DNA of 64,000 bases from Arthrobacter pityocampae (GCF_002927275.1 NZ_PRKW01000004.1:248001-312000); one strand, 5' to 3'; shown: positions 34,947-43,702, counted from the first letter of the stretch. The notes: a model not told the origin generated them from the letters alone. Numbers and translations: made by a program.

Positions 34947-35210
34947 TCAGGGATCCGTCAGCAGCCGCCTGAGCCTCGACTCGTCGATCGACCAGAAGTC
35001 ACGCTGGACGCCGTCGATGAACAGGACGGGCAGTTCCTCCGCGAACCGGGCGCCGAGGCCCGGAGCCTCGGCCGCGCTCACCTCGCGCCAGTCCAGGCCG
35101 AGGTCGGCCGTCACCCGCCGCACGACGACGCGGGCGTCCTCGCAGAGGTGGCACCCGGCCCGGGTGAGGAGTACGACGCCGGCACCGGGCAGCTCCGCGG
35201 ACGTTTCCAT
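34947..35210 (-). CDS. Glutaredoxin-like (DUF836) protein
   Basis: An 87-aa thioredoxin-fold protein with the redox motif CHLC in LLTRAGCHLCEDA and the cis-Pro segment LPVLFIDG. Small proteins of this group are found beside rex and HAD-IB genes in Arthrobacter-type genomes. The ATG sits immediately after GGAGGG. It is probably a cytoplasmic thiol-disulfide oxidoreductase. Confidence 0.85.
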   Translation of the reverse strand: METSAELPGAGVVLLTRAGCHLCEDARVVVRRVTADLGLDWREVSAAEAPGLGARFAEELPVLFIDGVQRDFWSIDESRLRRLLTDP

Positions 35211-35294
35211 CCCTCCACGGTACTGCGCCCGTGCGGCGTAGGCAGCAGACGCCCGTCCGGGCGGACGAAGCCGCCCGGGACCGCAGGGAAGAAC

Positions 35295-35300
35295 TAGACT
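35295..35300 (+). promoter_or_regulatory. -10 hexamer for leaderless HAD-IB gene
   Basis: TAGACT, then 6 nt, then the ATG at 35,307; this is identical in form to the menB start. Confidence 0.5.
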
Positions 35301-35306
35301 CGGGCC

Positions 35307-36137
35307 ATGCCGGACGTCGCCCGGGTCTCGCACCCCCTCCTCCAGCCTTCGGCGACCGTCGCGGGCGAAGCGGCCTTCTTCGACGTGGACAACACCCTGA
35401 TGCGCGGCGCGAGCCTCTTCCACGTGGGCCGCAAGATGTACCAGCGCAAGGCCTTCACCCTGCGCTTCGCCGCGGGCCTGGCCTGGAAGCAGCTCCGCTT
35501 CATCATGCGGGGCGAGACGATGACGGACGTCAATTCGGTGCGCGATGCCGCCCTCGCCTTCGCCATCGGGCTCGCCCACGAGGACATCCTCGCCCTGGGC
35601 GAGGAGGTCTACGACGAGATGATCGCCTCGAAGATCTGGCCCGGCGCGCGCGCCCTGGCGGAACAGCACCTGGCCTCGCACCGGCAGGTCTGGCTGGTGA
35701 CCGGCACCCCCGTGGAGGTGGCCGGCGTGATCGCGAGCCGCCTCGGCCTCACGGGTGCCCTCGGGACGGTGGGGGAGGTCGCGGACGGGCTGTACACCGG
35801 CAAGCTGGTCGGCGAGTTCCTGCACGGCCCTGCGAAGGCGGCAGCGGTGCTGGACCTGGCGCAGCGGGAAAACCTCGATCTCTCGCGCTGCTGGGGCTAC
35901 AGCGACTCCTACAACGACATCCCGCTGCTGAGCGCGGTCGGGCATCCGGTGGCCATCAACCCGGACACCCGGCTCCGCCGCCATGCCCGCGCGAACCACT
36001 GGCCCGTCTACGACTTCCGCAGCGGACGGCGGGCCGCGACCCTCGGCCTGCGCACCGCCACCGTCCTCGGTTCTGTCTACGGACTGTGGCGCGGATACTC
36101 ACGGTTCAGGGGCCCCGGTCCCCGCACCGACGCCTGA
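35307..36137 (+). CDS. HAD-superfamily subclass IB hydrolase (SerB/CicA-like)
   Basis: A 276-aa phosphatase. HAD motif I is FFDVDNTLM (about 24), motif II TGTPVEV (about 132) and motif IV GYSDSYNDIPLL (about 192). A C-terminal hydrophobic stretch near 245-260 may touch the membrane. IB members act on phosphoserine or on lipid or sugar phosphates; the substrate is not evident. No ribosome site is present, which fits the leaderless promoter. Confidence 0.87.
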   Translation: MPDVARVSHPLLQPSATVAGEAAFFDVDNTLMRGASLFHVGRKMYQRKAFTLRFAAGLAWKQLRFIMRGETMTDVNSVRDAALAFAIGLAHEDILALGEEVYDEMIASKIWPGARALAEQHLASHRQVWLVTGTPVEVAGVIASRLGLTGALGTVGEVADGLYTGKLVGEFLHGPAKAAAVLDLAQRENLDLSRCWGYSDSYNDIPLLSAVGHPVAINPDTRLRRHARANHWPVYDFRSGRRAATLGLRTATVLGSVYGLWRGYSRFRGPGPRTDA

Positions 36138-36156
36138 GGGGCCCGCAGACGACGAC

Positions 36157-36194
36157 GGCCCGGCTTCCACGCCGCGAAGGCGGGAATCCGGGCC
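36157..36194. terminator. Stem-loop between convergent HAD-IB and ribosomal protein genes
   Basis: GGCCCGGCTTCC (36,157-36,168) pairs with GGAATCCGGGCC (36,183-36,194) with one mismatch, and an inner CGCC/GGCG pair closes the loop. It is probably a bidirectional terminator; there is no T-tract. Confidence 0.65.
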
Positions 36195-36229
36195 GGTCGG
36201 CACACTCCGGCTCATGGCCGGGCGCCTGA

Positions 36230-36328
36230 CTACTTCTTGTTGCGGCGCTGGTGACGGGTCTTGCGAAGCAGCTTGCGGTGCTTCTTCTTTGCCATACGCT
36301 TGCGGCGCTTCTTGATTACTGAACCCAT
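36230..36328 (-). CDS. 32-aa ribosomal protein bS22-like (AURKAIP1/COX24 domain)
   Basis: A 32-residue, extremely basic peptide: MGSVIKKRRKRMAKKKH then RKLLRKTRHQRRNKK. It matches the AURKAIP1/COX24-domain proteins of actinobacteria, seen on mycobacterial small ribosomal subunits and called bS22. In mycobacteria it lies next to an excisionase-like gene (Rv0500A) and proC; here a truncated excisionase-like frame is upstream and proC is 5.6 kb away. It is too short for standard gene-length cutoffs and is easily missed. Confidence 0.92.
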   Translation of the reverse strand: MGSVIKKRRKRMAKKKHRKLLRKTRHQRRNKK

Positions 36329-36521
36329 AGAGTCCTCACAAACTGTTGTGTTGCCAGGGCGGACTGCGGCGAAAAGCTCGAGGCACGCCCTGGTGATGAC
36401 GAAAGACGCATGCCTGGTGGCAGTTGCCCGTGTGATGCACTAAGTCGGGCAGGCTCGAAACCCACCCAAAACGCTCCTTAACAGGGTACATCCGTTTGGG
36501 GAACCGACGGACGAGCAACGA

Positions 36522-36656
36522 TCAGCCGGTCTCGGACTGCCCGTCGGCCTGCGCGCGGCGGAGGAACCCCTCGGCCGCCGACTCGGGGACCCGGCAGGAG
36601 GGGCCGAACCGGACGGCGGGCGGCTCCCCGGCGTGCACGAGCCTGTACACGGTCAT
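36522..36656 (-). pseudogene. Truncated excisionase-type HTH protein (Rv0500A-like relic)
   Basis: A 44-codon frame beginning MTVYRLVHAGEPPAVRFG matches the second half of the MerR/excisionase-like winged helix of Rv0500A-type proteins, where MTVYRLVH is preceded by about 25 residues ending in RVSK. That N-terminal half is absent: upstream codons read TTAT and then noncoding sequence after the ArsR-type stop. Conserved residues are changed (for example RFGPSCRV where RFGRSYRV is usual). A short functional remnant cannot be excluded. Confidence 0.6.
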
Positions 36657-36670
36657 CGTCGCGGTCGTTC

Positions 36671-37210
36671 CTACGACGACGGGTCGCGCCGCCGGCGCAG
36701 CTGGGACAGCAGATCCGCGGCCCGCTCCGCCGCCCGGCCCATGGTCCGGCCCATCGGTCGCGGCGCGTCCGGCACGCCGACCGCGGGAGGGACCGTCAGG
36801 ACCGCCGCCGCCAGCGCCGTCGAGTCCTCGACGCCCGGCCCGTCGGTCGTGTCCGGCTCGAGCACCGCGACGACGTCCGCCACCGTCCGGGCCCCGGACC
36901 GCCCGTCCTGGGCGGTCTCCTCGAACGCCCCGACGGACACCGGGGCGTCGGCGGGTTCGAACCCGGCCAGCCAGTCGCGCACCAACCCGAGCGGGGCGGT
37001 TTCCAGCGAGTAGTAGCGCTTCTGTCCCTGCGCCCGCATGCTCACCAGGCCCGCCTCGCGCAGCACCTTCAGGTGCTTCGACACCGTCGGCTGGCTGACC
37101 TGCAGCTCGATCACGAGCTCCCCCACCGCCCTGTCGCCGTCGCGCAGGTTCTCGAGGATCTGCCTGCGCGTGCCTTCGGCGATGACGGCGAATACATCAT
37201 CGATTCCCAT
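36671..37210 (-). CDS. ArsR-type HTH regulator with C-terminal extension
   Basis: A 179-aa regulator. The winged helix (about 1-80) is typical ArsR: VFAVIAEGTRRQILENLRDG, VSQPTVSKHLKVLREAG and GQKRYYSLETAPL. No metal-binding cysteine motif is present, so metal sensing is not supported. The C-terminal 95 residues are a low-complexity Ala/Val/Pro-rich extension ending in basic residues. The ATG lies 6 nt after TAGGGT (37,217-37,222), a leaderless-type promoter. Confidence 0.83.
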   Translation of the reverse strand: MGIDDVFAVIAEGTRRQILENLRDGDRAVGELVIELQVSQPTVSKHLKVLREAGLVSMRAQGQKRYYSLETAPLGLVRDWLAGFEPADAPVSVGAFEETAQDGRSGARTVADVVAVLEPDTTDGPGVEDSTALAAAVLTVPPAVGVPDAPRPMGRTMGRAAERAADLLSQLRRRRDPSS

Positions 37211-37216
37211 CCGCCT

Positions 37217-37222
37217 ACCCTA
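37217..37222 (-). promoter_or_regulatory. -10 hexamer for leaderless ArsR-type gene
   Basis: TAGGGT ends 6 nt before the start codon at 37,210 on the minus strand, within an AT-rich TATATATCGC neighbourhood. Confidence 0.45.
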
Positions 37223-37269
37223 GCGATATATACGCAGCGCGGCATCCTGCTGCCACCGGCGGGTCCCGG

Positions 37270-38472
37270 TCAGTCGAACCAGGGGTCCAGTCCGTGGAGT
37301 GGGAAGAGGGCTTTCCGGGTGGCCATCACCGTCCGGTCGAGATCGTCGTTGGGGTCGTAGCCGACCTCCCACGAGCGCCACCAAATGTCCGCGCCGTCGC
37401 CCATCAGGCGGGGCGCCTCGACGCCGTGCCGCTCGAGCACGTACTCCCGCCACGCGGGCGGGACGGGCGTGGCGGGGCCCACCGGCGCGCCGGCGGCCAC
37501 GGCGACGAGCAGCGACCACGACCGCGGCACCACGCTGGCCAGGGCGTACCCGCCTCCCCCGGTCGCGATCCACCGCCCCTCGCAGAGTCGGTCCGCCAGC
37601 TCCCGCACACCCACCATCAGCGCGTGCTGGGCATCCACGCTGACCCGCAGGTTCGTGAGGGGATCCTCCCGGTGGGAGTCGCAGCCGTGCTGGCTCACGA
37701 TGACCTCGGGCGCGAAGGCCCCGGCGAGCTGCGGCACGACGGCGTGGAAGGCCCGCAGCATCGCGGCGTCCCCGGCGACGGTGGGCAGTGCCACGTTCAC
37801 CGCATAGCCCTCCGCCGACGGCCCCCCGGTCTCGGCGGCGAAGCCTGTGCCCGGGAACAGGCTCATACCCGTCTCGTGCAGGGAGACCGTCATGACGCGG
37901 GGCTCGTCCCAGAAGATGCTCTGCGTGCCGTCCCCGTGGTGCGCGTCGACGTCGATGTACAGGACGCGGCGGGCTCCGCGGTCGAGCAGCCGCTGGACGG
38001 AGGCCGCGGCGTCGTTGTAGATGCAGAAGCCGCTGGCGCGGGACCGCGCCGCGTGGTGCATGCCGCCCCCGAAGTTGACGGCCCTGACGGCGGAGCCCCG
38101 GATGATCGCCTCGGCGGCGTCGAGCGACCCGCCGGCCAACCGGGCACTGGCCTCGTGCATGCCCGCGAAGGCGGGCGTGTCCTCGGTGCCGAGGCCCCGG
38201 GCGGCGTCGGAGGTGCCGGGGTTGCTGCTGACGTGCCGGACGGCCCTGATGTAGTCCGGGCTGTGAACCGTCGCCAGCTCGTCGTCGGAGGCCACGGGGG
38301 GAGCCGCGACCGTCACGCCGTCGAGGTCCAGCAGCCCGCAGTCCCGCGCGAGCCGGGCCGTCAGGTGCAGCCGCTCGGGGTTCATGGGGTGCTTGCCGCC
38401 GAAGTCGTAGGCCAGCATCGACTCGTCCCAGGCGACCTGGACGGGCACCGCAGACCGTGAATGCGTAGACAT
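37270..38472 (-). CDS. acuC: Acetoin utilization protein AcuC (class I-type histone deacetylase fold)
   Basis: A 400-aa zinc-dependent deacetylase. The active-site histidine pair is in GGGMHHAARSRASGFC, and the zinc ligands are in YIDVDAHHGDG and SQHGCDSHREDPL. AcuC removes acetyl groups from acetyl-CoA synthetase in known systems. The ATG at 38,472 lies 7 nt after TAGCCT (38,480-38,485), suggesting a leaderless or very short leader; CAGGA directly abuts the start. Confidence 0.93.
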   Translation of the reverse strand: MSTHSRSAVPVQVAWDESMLAYDFGGKHPMNPERLHLTARLARDCGLLDLDGVTVAAPPVASDDELATVHSPDYIRAVRHVSSNPGTSDAARGLGTEDTPAFAGMHEASARLAGGSLDAAEAIIRGSAVRAVNFGGGMHHAARSRASGFCIYNDAAASVQRLLDRGARRVLYIDVDAHHGDGTQSIFWDEPRVMTVSLHETGMSLFPGTGFAAETGGPSAEGYAVNVALPTVAGDAAMLRAFHAVVPQLAGAFAPEVIVSQHGCDSHREDPLTNLRVSVDAQHALMVGVRELADRLCEGRWIATGGGGYALASVVPRSWSLLVAVAAGAPVGPATPVPPAWREYVLERHGVEAPRLMGDGADIWWRSWEVGYDPNDDLDRTVMATRKALFPLHGLDPWFD

Positions 38473-38479
38473 TCCTGAA

Positions 38480-38485
38480 AGGCTA
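38480..38485 (-). promoter_or_regulatory. -10 hexamer upstream of acuC
   Basis: TAGCCT lies 7 nt before the acuC start codon on the minus strand. The same hexamer precedes the VOC gene. Confidence 0.4.
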
Positions 38486-38608
38486 CGCGATGCGGGATGA
38501 TCCGACGCCGCACACAGGTGAGATGCTTTACTACTGCAGGGACACAATGAGGCATGGTTACGCGCCGGTGCGGCGGAAGGACCAGCGGACAGGGCAGAGC
38601 GGACGTCA

Positions 38609-40021
38609 ATGGTAGGTCAACAGCCACGATGGCTGACGGACGATCGCCGCGGGTACATCAGGCTGCTGGCCTCGATCCGCGACTTCGCCGACTCCTTCGC
38701 GAACAGCTCGCCCGCGCGTCTGGCCCTCTTCATCTTCAGCGCCGTGATCCTCCTGTTCACCGCGCTGCTGAGCCTGCCGATGTCCACCAGCAGCGGGACG
38801 GCGGTGCCCCTGCACGACGCCTTCTTCACGGCGGTGTCCGCTGTCTGCGTCACGGGCCTCACCGTGGTGTCCACGGCCACCTACTGGTCCTTCTTCGGCC
38901 AGCTGGTGATCCTGCTGGGCATCTTCATCGGGGGCCTCGGCACGCTCACCCTGGCCTCGCTGCTCGCGCTGATCGTGAGCAAGCGCCTCGGGGTGCGCGG
39001 CAAGCTGCTGGCCCAGGAGGCGCTGAACAACGCGAGCCGCCTCGGCGAGATCGGTACACTCCTGCGGATCGTCATCACGACATCGGTGGTGATCGAGATC
39101 GTTCTCGCCGCCGTCCTCATCCCCCGCTTCATGATCCTGGGCGAACCCTGGTGGCAGGCCGTCTGGCACGGCGTCTTCTACTCCATCTCCGCCTTCAACA
39201 ACGCAGGCTTCACCCCGCACAGCGACGGGCTGGTCCCGTACGAGACGGACCTGTGGATCCTCGTCCCGCTCATGGTCGGGGTGTTCCTCGGCAGCCTCGG
39301 CTTCCCGGTGATCATGGTCCTCGTGCAGGTGCGCCACCGCTTCAGCAAGTGGACCCTGCACGCCAAGCTCACGGTGTTCGTCTCACTGATCCTGCTCGTG
39401 GCCGGGACGTTCGCCTGGGGTTTCCTGGAGTGGTGGAACGACCGCACGATCGGCACCCTCAGCGTCGCCGACAAGGCCATCCATTCCCTCTTCGCCTCGG
39501 TGATGACGCGCTCGGGCGGGTTCAACCTCGTGGACCAGTCCGACATGAACACCACCACCATGCTCCTGACGGACGCCCTCATGTTCGCCGGGGGCGGCTC
39601 CGCCTCCACGGCCGGCGGTATCAAGGTGACCACCATCGCCGTCATGTTCCTCGCCATCGTGGCCGAGGCCCGCGGCGACTCCGACGTCCGCGCGTGGGGC
39701 CGGACCATCCCCTCCGGGGCGATGCGCGTAGCGATCTCCGTGATCTTCATGGGAGCCACGCTCGTGCTGCTCGGGAGCGGGCTCATCCTCGCGATCTCCG
39801 ACGACCCCCTGGACCGGGTGGTCTTCGAGGTGATCTCCGCCTTCGCGACCGTCGGGCTCAGCACGAACCTCAGCGCCGAGCTGCCGCCCGAAGGGAAGTA
39901 CGTCCTGTCCGCCCTGATGTTCGCCGGGCGCATGGGCACCATCACCCTCGCCTCCGCGCTCGCGCTGAGGCAGCGCAGCACCCTCTACCGCTACCCCGAC
40001 GAGAGGCCGATCATTGGCTGA
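38609..40021 (+). CDS. trkH: Potassium uptake channel protein TrkH/KtrB
   Basis: A 470-aa membrane protein with four M1-P-M2 repeats. The selectivity-filter segments are SAVCVTGLTV, SAFNNAGFTP, MTRSGGFN and SAFATVGLS, with one Gly in each. It moves K+ (or Na+/K+) together with the regulatory subunit encoded next. The start is ATG 38,609, divergent from acuC. The stop overlaps the trkA start by 8 nt. Confidence 0.95.
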   Translation: MVGQQPRWLTDDRRGYIRLLASIRDFADSFANSSPARLALFIFSAVILLFTALLSLPMSTSSGTAVPLHDAFFTAVSAVCVTGLTVVSTATYWSFFGQLVILLGIFIGGLGTLTLASLLALIVSKRLGVRGKLLAQEALNNASRLGEIGTLLRIVITTSVVIEIVLAAVLIPRFMILGEPWWQAVWHGVFYSISAFNNAGFTPHSDGLVPYETDLWILVPLMVGVFLGSLGFPVIMVLVQVRHRFSKWTLHAKLTVFVSLILLVAGTFAWGFLEWWNDRTIGTLSVADKAIHSLFASVMTRSGGFNLVDQSDMNTTTMLLTDALMFAGGGSASTAGGIKVTTIAVMFLAIVAEARGDSDVRAWGRTIPSGAMRVAISVIFMGATLVLLGSGLILAISDDPLDRVVFEVISAFATVGLSTNLSAELPPEGKYVLSALMFAGRMGTITLASALALRQRSTLYRYPDERPIIG

Positions 40022-40682
40022 ACGACCCGCCCACAACGCACCCGTCCTCGTGATCGGCCTCGGCCGGTTCGGTGCGGCGACCGCCGAACAGCTCGTCCGC
40101 CAGGGGCGGGAAGTGCTGGCGATCGAACGGGACCCCCAGCTCGTGCAGAAATTCTCCGGCATCCTCACGCACGTCGTCGAGGCCGACGCCACGAACCTCG
40201 ACGCCCTCCGCCAGCTCGGCGCCCAGGAGTTCTCGGCCGCCGTCGTGGGGGTGGGCACCTCGATCGAATCGAGCGTGCTCATCACCGCCAACCTGGTGGA
40301 CCTCGGGATCGACCACCTGTGGGTCAAGGCCATCACGCCCTCGCACGGCAAGATCCTCAAGCGCATCGGCGCGAATCACGTGATCTACCCGGAGGCGGAC
40401 GCCGGCCAGCGCGCCGCGCACCTCGTCGGCGGCCGCATGCTCGACTTCATCGAGTTCGACGACGGCTTCGCGATCGTGAAGATGTACCCGCCGAAGGAGA
40501 CCCAGGGCTTCACCCTCGCGGAGTCCGCGGTGCGGTCCAAGTACGGCGTCACCGTGGTCGGCGTGAAATCGCCGGGCGAGGACTTCACCTACGCGCGCCC
40601 CGACACCAAGGTGTCCGGCCGCGACATGCTGATCGTGTCCGGGCACGTGGATCTGCTGGAACGTTTTGCCGGCCGGCCCTAG
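40014..40682 (+). CDS. trkA: Trk/Ktr regulatory subunit TrkA/KtrA
   Basis: A 222-aa cytoplasmic gating protein. The RCK_N Rossmann domain begins VLVIGLGRFGAATAEQLV (about 11), with the nucleotide-binding acidic residue in AIERDP and VVEADATN; the RCK_C domain covers about 140-220. The start is TTG inside the trkH 3' end with a GAGAGG ribosome site 8 nt upstream, which fits translational coupling of the pair. Confidence 0.93.
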   Translation: MAERPAHNAPVLVIGLGRFGAATAEQLVRQGREVLAIERDPQLVQKFSGILTHVVEADATNLDALRQLGAQEFSAAVVGVGTSIESSVLITANLVDLGIDHLWVKAITPSHGKILKRIGANHVIYPEADAGQRAAHLVGGRMLDFIEFDDGFAIVKMYPPKETQGFTLAESAVRSKYGVTVVGVKSPGEDFTYARPDTKVSGRDMLIVSGHVDLLERFAGRP

Positions 40683-40686
40683 CCGC

Positions 40687-41967
40687 ATGGAGGAGGCCAC
40701 CGGGAAAGCGGCGCGGCGGGTGCGCAGCGGATCCCGCCGTCAGATACCCGCCGCAGCGGCCCCTCGGTGGGCCGGCCGGTGGGCCGCGGGGCTCGGCGGC
40801 GCGTTCGTCCTCGCAGCCGTTGTCCTCGCGGCGCAGATCCACGGCCTCGATCTGACGGTCTACCGCGAGGGTGCCCTCGCACTCCTCGGCCGCGCAGGCG
40901 AGAAGGACCTGTACGACGACGCCCTGATCCAGACCGACACGCGGGGCCTGCCCTTCACCTATCCGCCCTTCGCCGCCCTCCTTTTCGTCCCCCTCGCGGT
41001 CCTCCCGGAGGCCGCCGCCCTCGGGATCGTCACCACCCTGACCGGCCTGTGCCTCGTGGGCGTGGCGGTCGTCGTCGTGCGCTATCTCCGCACGTCCGGT
41101 GTGCTGGCAAGTGCCGGGCGATGGGCGCCCGGCGCCGTCCTGGCCGCCATGCTGCTCATCGGCGTCAGCGGGCCCTGGCGGGAGGGCCTCGGGTTCGGCC
41201 AGATCAACGCCCTCCTGATGGTACTGATCCTCGCCGACCTGCTGCGCTCCACCCGGCTGCCCTCGGGCGTGCTCATCGGGATCGCCGCGGGCATCAAGCT
41301 GACGCCGCTCGCCTTCGGCCTGGTGTTCCTCGCCCGCCGCGACTGGCGCTCCCTGGCCTGGCTCGCGGCGTCCTTCGCGGCGACCGTCGGCGTGGGCTGG
41401 GCCCTGGCGCCGCGCGAGTCGGCGATCTTCTGGCTCGACGCGCTCTTCGACGCCTCGCGGGTGGGCGCGACGGCCGATCTCTACAACGTCTCCCTAAACT
41501 CGATCGTGGCCCAGTCGGGCCTCGCCGAGGCCCTGCAGCGCCCCGTGTGGGTCCTGGCGTCCCTGGCGGTCGTCGTGGTCGGCTACCGGGCGATCCGCCG
41601 GGCGGACGACGACGGCGACCCCGTGCGGGCGATCGCCGCGAACGCCGTCGTCATGCTCGCGATCTCGCCCATCTCGTGGTTCCACCACTGGGTGTGGATC
41701 GCCCTCGTGTTTCCGGCCGGCTGGGTCCTGGCGCGGCAGCAGGCGGGCGGACGACGCACGGCGGGCCGGGTGCTGCTGGCGCTCCTGCTGCCCGTGATGA
41801 TGTTCTCCTCCATCACCGTCACACTCACGCTCACCGGCGCGGTCTCCGGCGAGGGGCCGCTGCCGCTCCGGCTCTTCACCGGCCTCGGGGTGGTCCTGCC
41901 GGTCGCCCTCCTGGTCCTGTGGTCGCTCCGGCCCGTCAGCCGGCGGGAGGCGCCAGTCCGCGGGTGA
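40687..41967 (+). CDS. Glycosyltransferase family 87 (DUF2029) membrane protein
   Basis: A 426-aa polyprenyl-phosphate-dependent glycosyltransferase with about ten transmembrane helices. The catalytic-loop region after the first helix is LDLTVYREGALALL, and FTYPPFAALLF (about 88) is a family signature. Actinobacterial GT87 enzymes are alpha-mannosyl- or arabinosyltransferases of envelope glycans. It starts 4 nt after trkA. Its 3' end overlaps the convergent proC gene by 32 bp. Confidence 0.85.
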   Translation: MEEATGKAARRVRSGSRRQIPAAAAPRWAGRWAAGLGGAFVLAAVVLAAQIHGLDLTVYREGALALLGRAGEKDLYDDALIQTDTRGLPFTYPPFAALLFVPLAVLPEAAALGIVTTLTGLCLVGVAVVVVRYLRTSGVLASAGRWAPGAVLAAMLLIGVSGPWREGLGFGQINALLMVLILADLLRSTRLPSGVLIGIAAGIKLTPLAFGLVFLARRDWRSLAWLAASFAATVGVGWALAPRESAIFWLDALFDASRVGATADLYNVSLNSIVAQSGLAEALQRPVWVLASLAVVVVGYRAIRRADDDGDPVRAIAANAVVMLAISPISWFHHWVWIALVFPAGWVLARQQAGGRRTAGRVLLALLLPVMMFSSITVTLTLTGAVSGEGPLPLRLFTGLGVVLPVALLVLWSLRPVSRREAPVRG

Positions 41968-42790
41968 TCTCGGCCGCGCGTGCCGTGGCTGCGCGGGCCC
42001 CGTCGGCGACGATCCCGGGCAGGCCCCGCTCCTCGAAGGTCTCGAGGGCGCTCTGCGTGGTGCCGTTGGGGCTGGTGACGGCGCGGCGGAGGGCGGCGGC
42101 GTCCGCGCCCTCCTCGGCGAGCATGAAACCGGCACCCGCGACGGTCTCCCGGGCGATCAGCGCGGCAAGACCCGCGTCGAGGCCCAGCTCGACGCCGGCC
42201 GCGGCCATCGCCTCCGCCAGGTAGAACGCGTACGCCGGCCCGGACCCGCTGACGGCCGACAGGGCGTCCACCTGCTCCTCGGGGATCTCGACGACGGTCC
42301 CGGCGGGCGCCAGGAGGTCCCGTGCCCGCGCCATCTGCGCCGGTCCGGCCGCGGCTCCCGCGGAGAGCGAGAGCACCCCCCTGCCGAGCCGCGACGGGGT
42401 GTTCGGCATCGAGCGGATGACGGGCTGCCCCTCGGGGAGGACCGCCTCGATCATCGCGGTCGTGACGGCGGCGGCGACGCTGAGGACGACGGCGTCCGGG
42501 GCCAGGAACGGGCCGATCTCACGCGCGAGCGCGACGATGCCCCCGGGCTTCACCCCGAGGATGACGGCGTCGGCGTCCTGTACGGCGGTGGTGTTCGCGG
42601 CGTCGTCGTCCGCCGTGGCGAGTGCCGTGATGCCGTGCCGCTGTCGGAGCTCTGCCGCACGCTCGGCGCGCCGCACTGTCGCGGTGACCCGCCCGGGGTC
42701 GAGGCCGGCGGCCAGGAGGCCGGCCAGGATGGACTCGTTCATGGATCCGCAGCCGAGGAAGGCGATGCGCCGGGCGCTGGAAGTGGTCAT
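41936..42790 (-). CDS. proC: Pyrroline-5-carboxylate reductase ProC
   Basis: A 284-aa enzyme for the last step of proline synthesis. The NAD(P)-binding motif is FLGCGSMNESILAGLLAAG (about 10) and the C-terminal signature is REAV-like: AALIARETVAGAG, followed by AVTSPNGTTQSALETFEERG (given as SPNGTTQSALETF). ATG 42,790 was chosen because the Rossmann strand then starts at residue 9; an in-frame extension to 42,817 is possible. Confidence 0.94.
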   Translation of the reverse strand: MTTSSARRIAFLGCGSMNESILAGLLAAGLDPGRVTATVRRAERAAELRQRHGITALATADDDAANTTAVQDADAVILGVKPGGIVALAREIGPFLAPDAVVLSVAAAVTTAMIEAVLPEGQPVIRSMPNTPSRLGRGVLSLSAGAAAGPAQMARARDLLAPAGTVVEIPEEQVDALSAVSGSGPAYAFYLAEAMAAAGVELGLDAGLAALIARETVAGAGFMLAEEGADAAALRRAVTSPNGTTQSALETFEERGLPGIVADGARAATARAAEITRGLAPPAG

Positions 42791-43108
42791 GATGCCATCC
42801 TGCCACGGAGGCCTCACAGGCTACTCCCAGCGTGCGTGATGTTGCAGCACATGGAGGCCGACTACTGTTGGAGTACCTCATAAGGATGCGAGTGATGCGG
42901 CCGGAACTTCCTGATCCGGCCCGGCGTCGGTGGCACCGGATGGATCCCCCACCATCCGGACCACCGGCGCCATCGTTCGTTAATGGCGACGGCCCAGGTC
43001 CGCGTCCGGTCGGTGCCGTCGGGACAGGTCACTGACAGCCGACAGCCGACAGCCGGCCGACGATCGGGCGCCCCGGCCTTGGCGGTCGGGCCGGGACTGG
43101 GCGTCGGA
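42791..43108. other. 318-bp intergenic region, no gene seen
   Basis: No reading frame with recognisable content lies here. It contains an 8-bp stem, CCGGATGG (42,936-42,943) with CCATCCGG (42,952-42,959), and three tandem GACAGCC units (near 43,033-43,055). It must hold the proC promoter and, at its right end, the transcript end of the TetR gene. Confidence 0.5.
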
Positions 43109-43663
43109 TCAGGAGACCGTGAGGCCACGCACCGCGCGTTCGATGGCTGGGCGGATGTCGAGATCGGGGTCGACCGTGAGCCGGTGCAGGAGCAGTCCGT
43201 CACCGAGCGCCATGAGCGCCCGGGTCGCCGGCACCGGATCGGGGATGCCGACGGCGACGACGATCGCCTCGGTCCACTCCTCGAACTCGCGGCGCTGCCT
43301 CCGCAGCGGCTCGCCGAGCTCCGGATCGCCGGCGAGTTCGAGGAAGAGGACGTACCGGGCACGCGTCCGCACGGCGAAAGCGCCCGTCTGCAGTTCGACC
43401 ATGGCGCACAGGCCGTCGATCAGTCCGTCAGGTCCCTCGATGGCGGGCAGTGCCGTCCGGTCGAAATCGGCCCGCTCGCGGTCTGCGATCCAGTCGACCA
43501 CGCCGCCGAGCAGGGCCCTGCGCGTGCGGAACCAGTTCGAGGTGGACCCCGGCGGCAGGCCCGCCCGCTCGTCGACCCGCGCGTGGCTCAATGCGCGCAC
43601 GCCCTCGGCGCCGAGTAGCTCCACGGCCGCCTCGAGTCCGCGCTCACGGGTGGTCGCCGGCAT
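43109..43663 (-). CDS. TetR-family transcriptional regulator
   Basis: A 184-aa regulator. The HTH (about 5-52) contains GLEAAVELLGAEGVRALSHARVDERAG, split as LEAAVELLGAEG and ALSHARVDERAGLPPGSTSN, and WFRTRRALL follows. The C-terminal ligand domain resembles the TetR_C group with MALGDGLLLHRLTVDP. A GGAGGGGAGA ribosome site precedes the ATG. It is divergent from an alpha/beta hydrolase gene across a 63-bp region with a perfect palindrome. Confidence 0.88.
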   Translation of the reverse strand: MPATTRERGLEAAVELLGAEGVRALSHARVDERAGLPPGSTSNWFRTRRALLGGVVDWIADRERADFDRTALPAIEGPDGLIDGLCAMVELQTGAFAVRTRARYVLFLELAGDPELGEPLRRQRREFEEWTEAIVVAVGIPDPVPATRALMALGDGLLLHRLTVDPDLDIRPAIERAVRGLTVS

Positions 43664-43684
43664 GGATTCTCCCCTCCACGAGAT

Positions 43685-43702
43685 CTACTATGAACATAGT
43701 AG
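43685..43702. promoter_or_regulatory. 18-bp TetR operator between regulator and hydrolase genes
   Basis: CTACTATGAACATAGTAG has two perfect 8-bp arms around AA. It is the only strong palindrome in the 63-bp divergent spacer and is AT-rich against the background, as expected for the TetR-family operator controlling both genes. Confidence 0.8.

Noticed and set aside
36671-37210. A metal-sensing ArsR repressor
   Set aside because: The winged helix is ArsR-type, but the metal-binding cysteine motif is absent.
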